From: Homarus americanus
Lineage: Eukaryota > Arthropoda > Malacostraca > Decapoda > Nephropidae
Length of the DNA: 64,000 nucleotides
Direction: 5' to 3'
Assembly (NCBI RefSeq): GCF_018991925.1
Contig: NW_024744357.1
Location: 5,763,383-5,827,382, forward strand
How positions within the stretch are numbered: position 1 is the first letter of the stretch; every line of letters begins with the position of its first letter. The translations under genes were made by a program, and so were the position numbers. The notes below the pieces were generated by a model, which was not told the DNA's origin, made no database searches, and worked only from the letters and a program-made list of their open reading frames with translations. Of the stretch, positions 22,175-31,718 are shown piece by piece.

Positions 22175-22623
22175 GATGGTCGCTCACCGCCAGGAAACAC
22201 ATCACAAGACACACACTCTACCCGTCAAGTCATTTCTTCAGCTCCTCCACTGATGATCTTACTGATGCTGTGTTGTGATATTTTACCGGTAATAAATGAA
22301 GCTCCTGGTGGGGGTATTAACAGAGGTTTTGGGTGTGATGATTACTACTGGTGGAGGTGGTCAGTGGGGGGGTGGGGGTGAGAAGAGGTATTGGGGAGAG
22401 AGGTAGGGGGTGTTTCTCCTCTTCCAACACCTTGATCGTGTGTGTGTGTGTGTTTTTCATGAATGACGAACACTTGGTTCAGTTCTTTGTCTTGGTAGAG
22501 TGTTGGCTCAGAGACGTCCACGTGTTGCTACTGTCTTGTTTATATGGAGGAGAGAGAGAGAGAGAAAAAACACCGGGCTTTTGTCTTTACGCTTTAAGGA
22601 CGTGCTTTGTTGTGGTGGTGAAG

Positions 22624-22628
<5 letters not shown>

Positions 22629-22667
<39 letters not shown>
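22629..22667. repeat. (CT)n microsatellite
   Basis: CT tract. A short (GA)n tract lies at 22,551-22,565, and a (GTAT)n/(GT)n region at 22,876-22,940. Confidence 0.93.
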
Positions 22668-22668
<1 letters not shown>

Positions 22669-22990
22669 ATTGGCAGGAAGGTGTCTAATCACTCTTTATT
22701 GGGAGTGACGAGTGCGGTGGTGCGGTTATTGAGCCGGAGCTGCAGTGTTTGTTGACCCGTCTCACCCAACACACTTCACACGCACTCTCCGCACATACCT
22801 AACACCTCCCCCCCACCCCCCACCCCCTCACATACACACATATTGGGTTATGGTTGGAGGTGGCGTGGATGTGCGTTTGTGTATGTATGTATGTGTGTGT
22901 GTATGTATGTATGTATGTATGTATTTGTGTATGTGTGTGTCCGTCTGTAGTTAATGCACCAACACCGTACTTTCACGCAACGTCATCCAG

Positions 22991-23016
22991 CTCTCTCTCT
23001 CTCTCTCTCTCTCTCC
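22991..23016. repeat. (CT)n microsatellite followed by purine-rich tract
   Basis: CT tract, then about 23,040-23,210 of A/G-rich sequence (GGAAGAGGAGAGG type). No gene seen. Confidence 0.88.
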
Positions 23017-23265
23017 TGCCATCGGAGAAAGTTGCATTGTGCGTGAGGGAGAAGGAGGGAGACAGGGACAGAGGAGTGAGGAAGAAAAGACGTGAAGAGT
23101 GAAAAGGAAGAGGAGAGGGAAGAGATGGGGAAGGCAGAGAGAAGCAAGGAGGTGAGGAAGGACAGAAGGAGGAGAGAGGAATGAAAGAAAGGCATGGAGA
23201 GAGAGGGGGGGTCAGTGTAATGTTAGGTATGTATCCGTGACCTTCTGAATGAGTCAGTGTCTTGG

Positions 23266-23560
23266 GTCGTCTCTCTGTTTGTCCTTTTTGTACCTCTGTT
23301 GTCCTCCTGTTTGTCCTTTTTGTACCTCTGTTGTCCTCCTGTTTGTCCTTTTTGTACCTCTTTTGTCCTCCTGTTTGTCCTTTTTGTACCTCTGTTGTCC
23401 TCCTGTTTGTCCTTTTTGTACCTCTGTTGTCCTCCTGTTTGTCCTTTTTGTACCTCTGTTGTCCTCCTGTTTGTCCTTTTTGTACCTCTTTTGTCCTCCT
23501 GTTTGTCCTTTTTGTACCTCTGTTGTCCTCCTGTTTGTCCTTTTTGTACCTCTTTTGTCC
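23266..23560. repeat. 29-bp minisatellite
   Basis: Ten copies of a 29-bp unit (TCCTCCTGTTTGTCCTTTTT then GTACCTCTG or GTACCTCTT). Because 29 is not a multiple of three, all three plus frames read the same peptide cycle. Not coding. Confidence 0.95.
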
Positions 23561-23603
23561 TCTTCCCTTTCCCCTCTCTGTTTTCCTTCCTTTGCTTAGT
23601 TCG

Positions 23604-23624
23604 CTCTCTCTCTCTCTCTCTCTC
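23604..23624. repeat. (CT)n microsatellite
   Basis: Short CT tract. A duplicated GGCTGGGTGCTGCTGGCCTG segment follows at about 23,717-23,772. Confidence 0.85.
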
Positions 23625-23885
23625 AGTACATCAACAGTCCCTTTAAGAGTTACGGAATGTGTGTGTGTGTGAAGCTAACCTGAGTCGCAACAGCTCTCGG
23701 GTCGTAGTACAGTGACTGGCTGGGTGCTGCTGGCCTGACTCATTGGCTGGCTGGGTGCTGCTGGCCTGACTCACCGGAAACACACCTGACTAGGACACAA
23801 GTTGATAGACGTTGTGTTGTGGCCAGTTCCCAGAAGACGGTCTAGGGTTCATAGTCCAGGGGTCGGTGTATATCTTTGTCTTCTG

Positions 23886-23970
23886 GATGATGGTGATGAT
23901 GGTGATGGTGATGGTGATGATGATGGTGGTGATGATGATGGTGATGATGGTGGTGGTGATGATGGTGGAG
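23886..23970. repeat. (GATGGT/GATGAT)n array
   Basis: Imperfect GAT and GGT triplets. Poly-Asp/Gly or Met/Val frames only. Confidence 0.9.
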
Positions 23971-24291
23971 GTGGGGGTCAGATGGTATCGGAGGGGAGGA
24001 GGGAATGAAGGGGTGGGTGAGGTATCCTGGACCATGGTCGACGGAGCCTTAAGTTCCTCCCGTCAATGTTTCAAGCTTGGTGACTGGTGTGGGCAGTAGA
24101 GGGGGCCTGTAGCTGGTCAACCAACACTGTCTTATACACGAAGGTCGGCAAGAGCCACAACTCTCATCTAAAAGTCCTGGTATTGTCCAGCTATTTTTTA
24201 TCAGCTGAGATTGATAAAAATATATGTTATTTTTTCCCCAGTGCGTGATGGGTGATGGTAAACACCCAGAAAGGCAGATACCAGTACAGTG

Positions 24292-24292
<1 letters not shown>

Positions 24293-24339
<47 letters not shown>
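24293..24339. repeat. (GT)n microsatellite
   Basis: About 23 perfect GT units. Confidence 0.95.
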
Positions 24340-24341
<2 letters not shown>

Positions 24342-24540
24342 AGAACGCACATCTACGAGTCTAAAATTGTCGTCTCCGCTGCGTCGCCATAGTTCCAGGT
24401 ACAACAACAACTACGTTTACCATCATACCACACGACACAAGGGAACTACGTCTCAACCACAGGATTGACGTAGTTAACAATATCCCCCAGCCTCAGCCCC
24501 AGCGAACAGCCCCCAGCCGAGTCAAATATTCTTAAGTAAT

Positions 24541-25130
24541 ACATAAGAACCTAATAATGGAGTAAACTACAGCAGGTCATACTGGTCAGTCCCGTTTACA
24601 CCCAACCCCTATCGCTCATATATCCATCCACCCTACTGTATGTTTGAAGCTATCCAGCGTATTAGAGTTAATGGTGATGTTTGGTAACTTGTTCCACTCG
24701 TCCACTACTCTATTTACAAACCAATGTTTACCTATCTCGCGCCTAAATCAAAATTGGTCTAATTTAAAACCATTGCTACGAGTTCGCTCCTGGTTGGATA
24801 GTTTAAGTACCTTTGTTATATCACCTTTGTTTAGCCCTGACTTCCACTTATACACCTCTATCATATCGCCCCTCACTCTACGTCTCTCGAGGGAGTGCAA
24901 ATTAAGATGTTTTAACCTGTCTCTGTACTCAAGGTTCCTAATGCCTGGGATTAGTCTTGTCATTCTCCTCTGAATTCTTTCTAGGGATTCTTCTGTATAT
25001 CCATTCTGTAGTACGGTGACCAGAACTGAACTGCGTAATCCAAGTGAGGTCTCACAAGCGCAAGGTATAGTTTTAGGATGACCTCGCTAGTTTTGTAACT
25101 AACACTCCTTTGTATGAACCCAAGTACTTT
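24541..25130 (-). mobile_element. 5'-truncated LINE fragment (lineage 2, shared nonsense codon)
   Basis: Minus-strand copy of the same C-terminal LINE region, with the same TGA as the 17-kb copy in CAA-TTT-TGA-TTT. It also has an extra frame-breaking insertion beside ATGGATATA (about 24,985-25,000), where the 9-kb copy reads ATGGATATAGAATTCC. It ends with a GTTCTTATGT-type tail at 24,541. Its 5' boundary lies at almost the same consensus position as the 9-kb copy (GTACTTGGGTTCATAC). Confidence 0.88.
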
Positions 25131-25438
25131 GAGGTGTAACTCCTAACACAATAGTTAGGCAATGTTTTAACCTGTAGCAAAGGACGAGAGAGAGAGAGAG
25201 AGAGAGAGAGGAGTGAGGAGTGTGAAGAGCGAGATGAGTGTTTGTCTATCTCCCTGACTTCATCATAAACAGGAAGGTTCATTCAGTAAGATGTGTACTA
25301 TATAAACAGAGGTGTAGTTGTGAGTACAAGATCATCAGTGTGCACGTGTTGACAGCCACACCACTCCTACAGCCACACCACACCACACCCTCGCCACACC
25401 TACACCCTCACCACACCTCACCTACACCCCACCACATG

Positions 25439-25963
25439 CAGTGCCGGATTTAGACCTGTGGAGGCCCATGGGCAGCCAGCCTCTTTGTGGAGGCCCCCCT
25501 CATTATAACTACCCAAGAGGGTGGGGTGGCGAGTGAAGCGAGCCTAAACATCTGGGAGTTCCGGGGGGCGCTGTAAGCCCCCCGGGAGAATTTTGAAATT
25601 TGAACACTTCTTTGGGGAATTTTGAAGCCATATTGAGAAATTTTTAATTAACTGTATATTTATTGATAGTGTACAAATTCCCAACACACACACACACACA
25701 CACAAAAGTGAGACATGACTGGAGTCATTCATGTGGTTTCAAGTCGACCAGCCCTGATATAGCTACTACCGCACATGTCAAAAAATTTCAAGAGACTTCA
25801 CAGAAAAGAATATATTATTAGTTATGAGTTATTTCAAGGAGTAGCACTTGAATTTTAAAGAATGAAAATAAGAATAATCCAAATGAATAAACAAATAAAA
25901 TATTGTAATATGTGGAGGCCCCTGGGCAGCTGTCCACTTTGCCCACTCCTGAATCCGGCCCTG
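25439..25963. mobile_element. Non-autonomous hAT-like element (MITE), 525 bp
   Basis: Ends are CAGTGCCGGATTTAGACC and, inverted, CAGGGCCGGATTCAGGAG. The flanks are 8-bp near-identical repeats ACCACATG (25,431-25,438) and ACCACACG (25,964-25,971). Short inverted ends starting CAGNGCCGGAT with an 8-bp duplication are typical of the hAT superfamily. There is no transposase inside. It contains GGCGCTGTAAGCCCCC, which it shares with the element at 49,398-49,714. Confidence 0.8.
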
Positions 25964-26230
25964 ACCACACGCCCAAAACACCCCACCACACGCCCACAAC
26001 AGTACTCAGATTCACCTCTCGGGTTCATGAAGAGAGCGAGGGGCAGGCGAACATCCCAATAAACAAAGAGACTCGTACCAGGGATTCGAAGCTTCAGTCA
26101 TGTAAAGGGAAGGTTTAGTCGTGACTCTGTGCTCTCGTGTTTATCCTCCTGTCAGTACCATGCTATTTTGGCCGATGTCTTTGTGTTGAAGTTTAGGACA
26201 TAAAGAAAAGCTTTCTTCTGGTTTCATATA

Positions 26231-26364
26231 CCGTAAAACCTCTATATAACGGACTTTAACGGACTTCTCTCTCCATATAATCCGTTGGATGGGGGTTTCA
26301 CTTCTAACGGACCCTCGATATAACGGACTTTCATTTCCATATTGTCCGTTAAATAGAGGTGGTC
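26231..26364. mobile_element. TA-flanked MITE fragment of the ATATAACGGA family
   Basis: Starts after TA with CCGTAAAACCTCTATATAAC and contains repeated ATATAACGGACTTT and complementary TCCGTTAAATAGAGG segments. Related copies lie at 49,301-49,811, 56,843-57,028 and about 63,281-63,410. The ends resemble pogo/Tigger-type elements. A 72-residue frame directly downstream (26,412-26,630) matches nothing I know. Confidence 0.65.
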
Positions 26365-27302
26365 GGTGTGAGTGTAAAGGTTTGGTGTTAATATTTCTTC
26401 TTTGGTGAAGTATGAGGCGGCACTTACTGGAGGACCGAGAGAGCAAGTGCGTCGAGATTTACAATTTTATCTTCAAGGTTTTCGCAGACTCAGTTACCGG
26501 AGATAAGAGTGTTAAAGAAGCTGTCACGTGTTGCAGGAAAGTTTATTACGCTATGTGGTTAGGTTCACCTTGTGGTAGATCAAATAATTGTACTGACGAG
26601 GCGACTACTGTCTTTGTCTTAACGGACTAAGGAACTGCTCACACACGGTCCCAAACCTTTGTGTTTAGATGAATATGTCAGCATGCCAACAACGTACTTG
26701 TGACCTTCTTTAAACACGAGAGTTACAGAACGATGTCTTAGCAGCACACACACACACACGTAAACAAACATTCTGTGAGCGTGTACAGAAAGCCAGGCCT
26801 TTGTGTCTGAAGACGTCACTGTGCCAACCGCATACTAGTGTACATTTTTAAACCTCAGAATTATGTTATTTTCCTTTAGTTAGGTTGTGAGGGTGGCCTC
26901 TACACCGGGACATCTTAGCGCCATAGTGTTGTGAGACTGTCCCGGTGGTTCATGTAAATATCGTCTAGTTGTGACCAAGTCCCAGGTTGATGATCTGACT
27001 TTGTGCCTCATTTACACACAATTTCAGGGTCTCAATTGTTTCTCTTACTTTGACAACACAACACAACACACATATATTGTTTCTCACTTCTGATCTTTTT
27101 TGTATTATTATTACAGTGTTATTCTTATTATTATCAGTTATTTTATTTTCAATTTTGTATTATTTATTATAAATTTTACTTACTTTGAATTATTATTTAT
27201 AATTATTATTGTTACATTCCCACCCACCCACCCCCAGGCCCCGATGTGGGTCAGTGACCTGTGCCCGGTGGGTTAATGCCCGTAAAAAAAATAAACAAAT
27301 AA

Positions 27303-27306
<4 letters not shown>

Positions 27307-27364
<58 letters not shown>
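27307..27364. repeat. (TA)n microsatellite
   Basis: About 29 perfect TA units. Confidence 0.97.
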
Positions 27365-27370
<6 letters not shown>

Positions 27371-28773
27371 GTCATTTGACCTTTAGAGCTTCCCTCACGC
27401 TCTCCAGGCTGTAACCACATCAGCTGAAGATTATTTTTCGACATATTATATAATCACCCGGTAAATAACGTCCTCCTAAAGGCGGTTAATTAACTGGAGG
27501 AACCATCTTCACGTTTGAGAAGGTTTGTTCCTTCATAAAGCTTTTAGTGTACACGACCACGTGTGTCCACTCATTACAATCACATCAGTTGGCTTAGACA
27601 TGGTGCGCCGCCGGACGTGTTATTGGTGTACAGTACGAGGCTACGGACTATCAGTGCACTATTCATACCCGGCCGTTAGCTGCACCACTTACCATGTTAA
27701 CCTCTCTATGTCTTATTGGCGTTTGTTTTGATGTTTCTTACCATAATTTCCCAATTTAAAATGATGAAAGGAATGCTTTCACTCTCTGTTTTGAAGTTAT
27801 CGTCAATGGGATTCTCGACTCATCTCGGGTAGGTGGAGGGAGGGGGTCCTTATTGAGGCTACGGATCTCACTCGAATCGTGGGTTATCGCTTTGGCACAT
27901 CATTGTAAATTGTGAGTATTGATGAAGATTAAGTTTTGGAGACGAAGAAGAGAATGAATAATACTGTAATATGAACAAACGCAATAAGGTACTGTATCGT
28001 ATTTAATGAGAAGAGAGCTGGTTACAAGACAAAGGTAGATACAGCACTAAAACAAAAAAGGATGAAGTGAATTGTGGTGGTTGATGAAGGTAACTTGCTG
28101 GACGCGTGACGACAGCAGCAGTACCAAAGGTCACGAAAAACTAAGAAAAAAATACGGAAATGGAGAGTTAGTGAGGGTAACTTTTGAGGTGTTGTATTCA
28201 GTAGCTTTTAGGGTTTGGGATGCACAGTTTTATTATGGCAGGGTAGATGGATGCTTGTTCTGTACTGTACTTCTCCACATGCCTCAGTGATAGCAGCAAG
28301 TGGGTGTACAGCCATTACTAATGAATGGAAATACAACTGACATTTATGTTCCCAGGTTAAGAACTTTTTTATTGGTCAGACTCTGTATTTGTGGTTAAGT
28401 GAAAGTTGTTGCTTATATTGTGGACTTACAAGGTATTACTTCTTGTGTGTAAAAATCTGCATAGTGAAAGTTAGAGGTCTTCAAGGGTGGACGTCATACA
28501 TGTATAAACTTGAAGAATGTATGTAATATGGTGAAATTGATTTGGGTTATGTGAGTACAGTCTATAAGACGTACCGTACCTCGCTCCAGTGTACCATAAC
28601 AGCTTTTATAATTAATCAGTGTTTGTAGCTTCGTGGATTAAATGCTCCCTATTTTTTATTATGGCACGTTGGGCTGCTATTTATATGTGTCCACGTGGTT
28701 GTTGGGATTTGGCAAAGTGGATGTAGGTTGAGAGGAAATAGTGTTGGTGTGAGTAAACTTTAGAATTCCGAGC
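27365..28773. other. AT-rich stretch without a supported gene
   Basis: Composition changes here from microsatellite-rich to AT-rich unique-looking DNA. Short open frames (for example 27,525-27,731 and 28,072-28,290) lack recognisable domains and splice-consistent ends, so I leave them out. Confidence 0.5.
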
Positions 28774-28908
28774 ATGGCAGTGGCTGTTGGTAGCACGATG
28801 TTACTGGTGCTATTGCTTCTTGCTGTAGTGTTGGGTGCCTGGAAGTATCATTACAGTACAGTACATATTAAAGATTGTGTCTGTCAGACCAACAATAAAA
28901 CATCATAA
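28774..28908 (+). CDS. Candidate 44-residue membrane micropeptide
   Basis: A small intact frame with a good start context (A at -3 and G at +4). Residues 1-8 are short and small, residues 9-22 are strongly hydrophobic (MLLVLLLLAVVLGA), then come WKYHY, a CVC motif and an NKT glycosylation-type triplet before the stop. It could be a signal peptide or a single-pass membrane micropeptide. No family is recognised. It lies in the presumed intron before the FEM1 terminal exon, and a chance frame in AT-rich DNA remains likely. Confidence 0.2.
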   Translation: MAVAVGSTMLLVLLLLAVVLGAWKYHYSTVHIKDCVCQTNNKTS

Positions 28909-29256
28909 TCTTTACAGCAACACTGAGGGATGTATTGTGTAAGAAATTCCCGACTACAAACTCACGATAAAAATTTAGTTATACACTGTCACTGAACATT
29001 CTCATGTCACTAGTATAGTCTGTGCGAGTAGTTATGGTATTAAAAATAAGTTTTCCAGGTTTTACATAATGTACAACTTAAGGATGACAAGCATTTATGA
29101 CCTCATGTTTAAGGATACACTGTAATTCAAGGTCAAATGCTACCTGTGAAACTCTTGTATTGTACTGTCTCTAAGTATGCCCCACATAATTATAATACAA
29201 AATTCATATCCACAGATTGAAGATGAAAATCACAAGTTAGGGTTAGCATTGTCAGG

Positions 29257-29818
29257 TACAGTACAGCACAGTATTTGGCCACCCGTGTACAGCACAGTAT
29301 TTGGCCACCCGTGTACAGTACAGTATTTGGCCACCCGTGTACAGTACAGTATTTGGCCACCCGTGTACAGTACAGTATTTGGCCACCCGTGTACAGTACA
29401 GTATTTGGCCACCCGTGTACAGTACAGTATTTGGCCACCAGTACGTGTACAGTACAGTGTGTACAGTGTACAGTACAGTATTTGGCCACCGTACAGTACA
29501 GTATTTACAGTACAGTATTTGGCCACCGTACAGTACACAGTATTTGGCCACCGTACAGTACAGTATTTGGCCACCGTGTACAGTAGCATTGTATTTACAC
29601 CGTGGTACAGTGCACAGTATTTGGCCAATTACAGTAATAGCGTCACATGTACAGTACAGTATTTGGCCACCGCAGTACAGTACAGTATTTGGCCACCCGT
29701 GTACAGTACAGTATTTGGCCACCCGTGTACAGTACAGTATTTGGCCACCCGTGTACAGTACAGTATTTGGCCACCCGTGTACAGTACAGTATTTGGCCAC
29801 CCGTGTACAGTACAGTAT
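29257..29818. repeat. 26-bp minisatellite (CAGTACAGTATTTGGCCACC core)
   Basis: About 20 copies. The regular 26-bp unit is the 20-bp core plus CGTGTA. The centre (about 29,440-29,660) is irregular, with shortened and shuffled units, while both flanks are uniform. Frames of 100-240 residues are artefacts. The array lies about 300 bp upstream of the FEM1 terminal exon, so it is probably intronic. Confidence 0.95.
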
Positions 29819-30123
29819 TCATTTAGCCAATTTGCCTTTTTATCTCTCAGACTTATTACCTTAAATGTGAAAGTGATTCTGAGTAGTAGCATCATGTAAG
29901 CACCTCAGGACTTTGAATGACTATGGGACTCCAGTCTGCCAACAAAGTGCACTGTACTGTTATTAGACCAGAGTCATCATATATACCCAAATCTGTATTG
30001 AACACATCCAGTAGTGTAAGTTGTAAACACATTTCATGACCATGGACGTGTGAACATTTAAGTGGGGAAGATACCTTATAGTTTTAGTAAGGTCATGATG
30101 ATTTATTGTCCTTACTCTTGCAG

Positions 30124-30342
30124 ATCGTGGAGGTGCTACTGAAGGCGGGAGGACACGTGGACCAGGTGACGGCATTTGGGGAGAGACCAAGTAAGAATCT
30201 GAGGCTTAACCCCAAGTGTCAGATCAGCATCCTAAACTATACCTCTCTCAAGTGTCTGGCTGCCAGAGTTATTCAGGAACACAGGATTCCCTACGTCGGT
30301 GAAGTGCCCACCCACCTGGAATCCTTCATCAAGATGCACTAG
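30124..30342 (+). CDS. Terminal exon of a FEM1-type CUL2 ubiquitin-ligase substrate receptor
   Basis: The exon follows a good acceptor (CTTACTCTTGCAG) and encodes 72 residues and a stop in phase 0. It opens with the end of an ankyrin-type helix (IVEVLLKAGGHVD), followed by a variable linker. Then comes TSLKCLAARVIQEHRIPY, which fits an elongin-binding BC box, and VPTHLESFIKMH, which fits a CUL2 box. This BC-box/CUL2-box tail ending in -MH or -FH is characteristic of FEM1 proteins. They use N-terminal ankyrin repeats to bind C-terminal degrons and bring substrates to CUL2-RBX1. Paralogue A, B or C cannot be told. FEM1 proteins are about 620-670 residues, so most of the gene must lie in exons upstream. 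No ankyrin-repeat exon is visible in the 30 kb before this one, so either the last intron is very long or earlier exons are off the window or in the gap. Confidence 0.78.
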   Translation: MVEVLLKAGGHVDQVTAFGERPSKNLRLNPKCQISILNYTSLKCLAARVIQEHRIPYVGEVPTHLESFIKMH

Positions 30343-30531
30343 ATACCCCCAGGATGGTGCATCACAACCTTATACTTCACTTAAATATCCACGCCAGGAG
30401 GCAATCACTCTTGTTGGCAGATCCCTATGCACTTAAAGCCCCCCATACAAGTATACTGCCTCAGTTGCTTCTGATTGGTTGCTAAGGATGAGTGTGTGCA
30501 AATATCAGGCATCTGAGAAGCCCCAGTACAG

Positions 30532-30563
30532 TACAGTACAGTACAGTACTGTACTGTACTGTA
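30532..30563. repeat. 32-bp perfect palindrome of (TACAG)/(CTGTA)
   Basis: The left arm TACAGTACAGTACAGT (30,532-30,547) is exactly complementary to ACTGTACTGTACTGTA (30,548-30,563) with no spacer. It lies 190 bp after the FEM1 stop and would form a hairpin in a 3' UTR transcript. Confidence 0.9.
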
Positions 30564-30811
30564 ATAATAACAGAGTACAGTATTATGTTATAATTATTGT
30601 TGTAAACTTTCTAAAAGGATAAAATATTTTAATGTTTGAATTTTCAAAATTTATTATGAACATAAAATAGTATTTTTATTAAAGAAAATACTCATTGTTT
30701 AAAAACAATTGTTGCCATTTTTTCTATACTGTATTAAGTTTATGCTGTCTGACTCAAAGTGTTTGTTAACCCTCTGTGGTAGACAGAGCTGAGCTACACA
30801 GGAATTAGTGT

Positions 30812-30817
30812 AATAAA
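30812..30817 (+). terminator. Candidate polyadenylation signal AATAAA
   Basis: The first canonical AATAAA after the FEM1 stop (470 bp), in an AT-rich context (GTAATAAACTG). Another AATAAA lies at 35,495-35,500, so the real 3' end may be later. Confidence 0.35.
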
Positions 30818-31622
30818 CTGTAGTTGTTGACCAGCAGCAGCTTACCATAGTTGATTTGTCATATCCAGTGTCAAGCATATTTTTATCACTGTATGATTGT
30901 GTCCATGTGTATAAGCCTGTGTGCTGTATAATAATGTATAATGATACAATTTAGCTTTATTTTTTATGGCTTTTATACTTAAAAGTATCCCAAATTGAAT
31001 ATTAAGTGAACATACAGTACAGGTACAGTATTTCAATATCAAATTAGCATTATATTAGTTACTTCATAATACAGGAAGGCTGTGTTAGAAATGCAGAAAA
31101 AACTTAAGTTTGTCTTTATGAAGGGCATTTGGCTTTACAGTATTGTACATGTAAGTGTTTTTTTTTAGCCCTAAATGATCACTATAGGACGTGCTGTAAG
31201 TATGGAAAAAATAAACCTTCACAGTGCTATGATCAGACTTTATTCCTGCTGATTTTTAGCTTCTGTTTATCCCACGTCCTGAAATATAGTACTGAACATG
31301 TATACATAATATATACTGTGCAGCTTAATCATTTAGGATTCTCGAATAAAAAAACATTACTCAGTACAGTGTATTTTGGTACAGTACAGTACTGTAATAC
31401 CAAATGTTGGATGGGTAATTCATAAACATTCACAAGATTCTACCAAAACCCAACAGTAGTGTACACTGAAGCATAGAGATCCAATACTGATACATGTAAT
31501 CACTGGAACATATACCTGTATACAGTACTGTACTGTAGTGCCAGTCACTTTATATACCTACGTCACTTTCAATGTATACTGTAAAAGGGAAAATTTTGCA
31601 TATTGGCTCTGCATAACATTAA

Positions 31623-31714
31623 CCCCTTGTGTACGGGTTCCCCTTTGTGCTGAATAAAATCGTTTGGTGTTAGACAAATAAAATATTAAAAGTGTCATCC
31701 CCATAGAGAAGGAG
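31623..31714. mobile_element. 92-bp TTAA-flanked MITE (piggyBac-like)
   Basis: Bounded by TTAA on both sides (31,619-31,622 and 31,715-31,718), with ends CCCCTTGTG and, inverted, CTCCTTCTC. A related copy with the same interior (GCTGAATAAAAT, AAAAGTG-C-TCCC) is at 55,242-55,309. TTAA targets with C-rich ends are typical of piggyBac. There is no coding capacity. Confidence 0.65.
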
Positions 31715-31718
31715 TTAA

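Larger units (their letters stand above)
30343..31622 (+). other. Probable 3' UTR of the FEM1-type gene and downstream AT-rich DNA
   Basis: AT-rich, no coding frame of note, many GTACAGTAC motifs. A candidate AATAAA polyadenylation signal lies at 30,812-30,817. How far the transcript extends cannot be fixed from sequence alone. Confidence 0.4.

Noticed and set aside
21240..22253. Open frames of 230-337 residues on both strands over the 30-bp repeat
   Set aside because: The unit length is a multiple of three and contains few stop words, so frames stay open by construction. The peptides are perfect decamer repeats with no domain.
26412..26630. 72-residue frame downstream of a MITE
   Set aside because: No similarity to any transposase or host family I know, and no splice or promoter context. 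I could not support it.
29177..29899. Frames of up to 240 residues across the 26-bp repeat
   Set aside because: They cycle through the three readings of the same repeat and occur equally on both strands.
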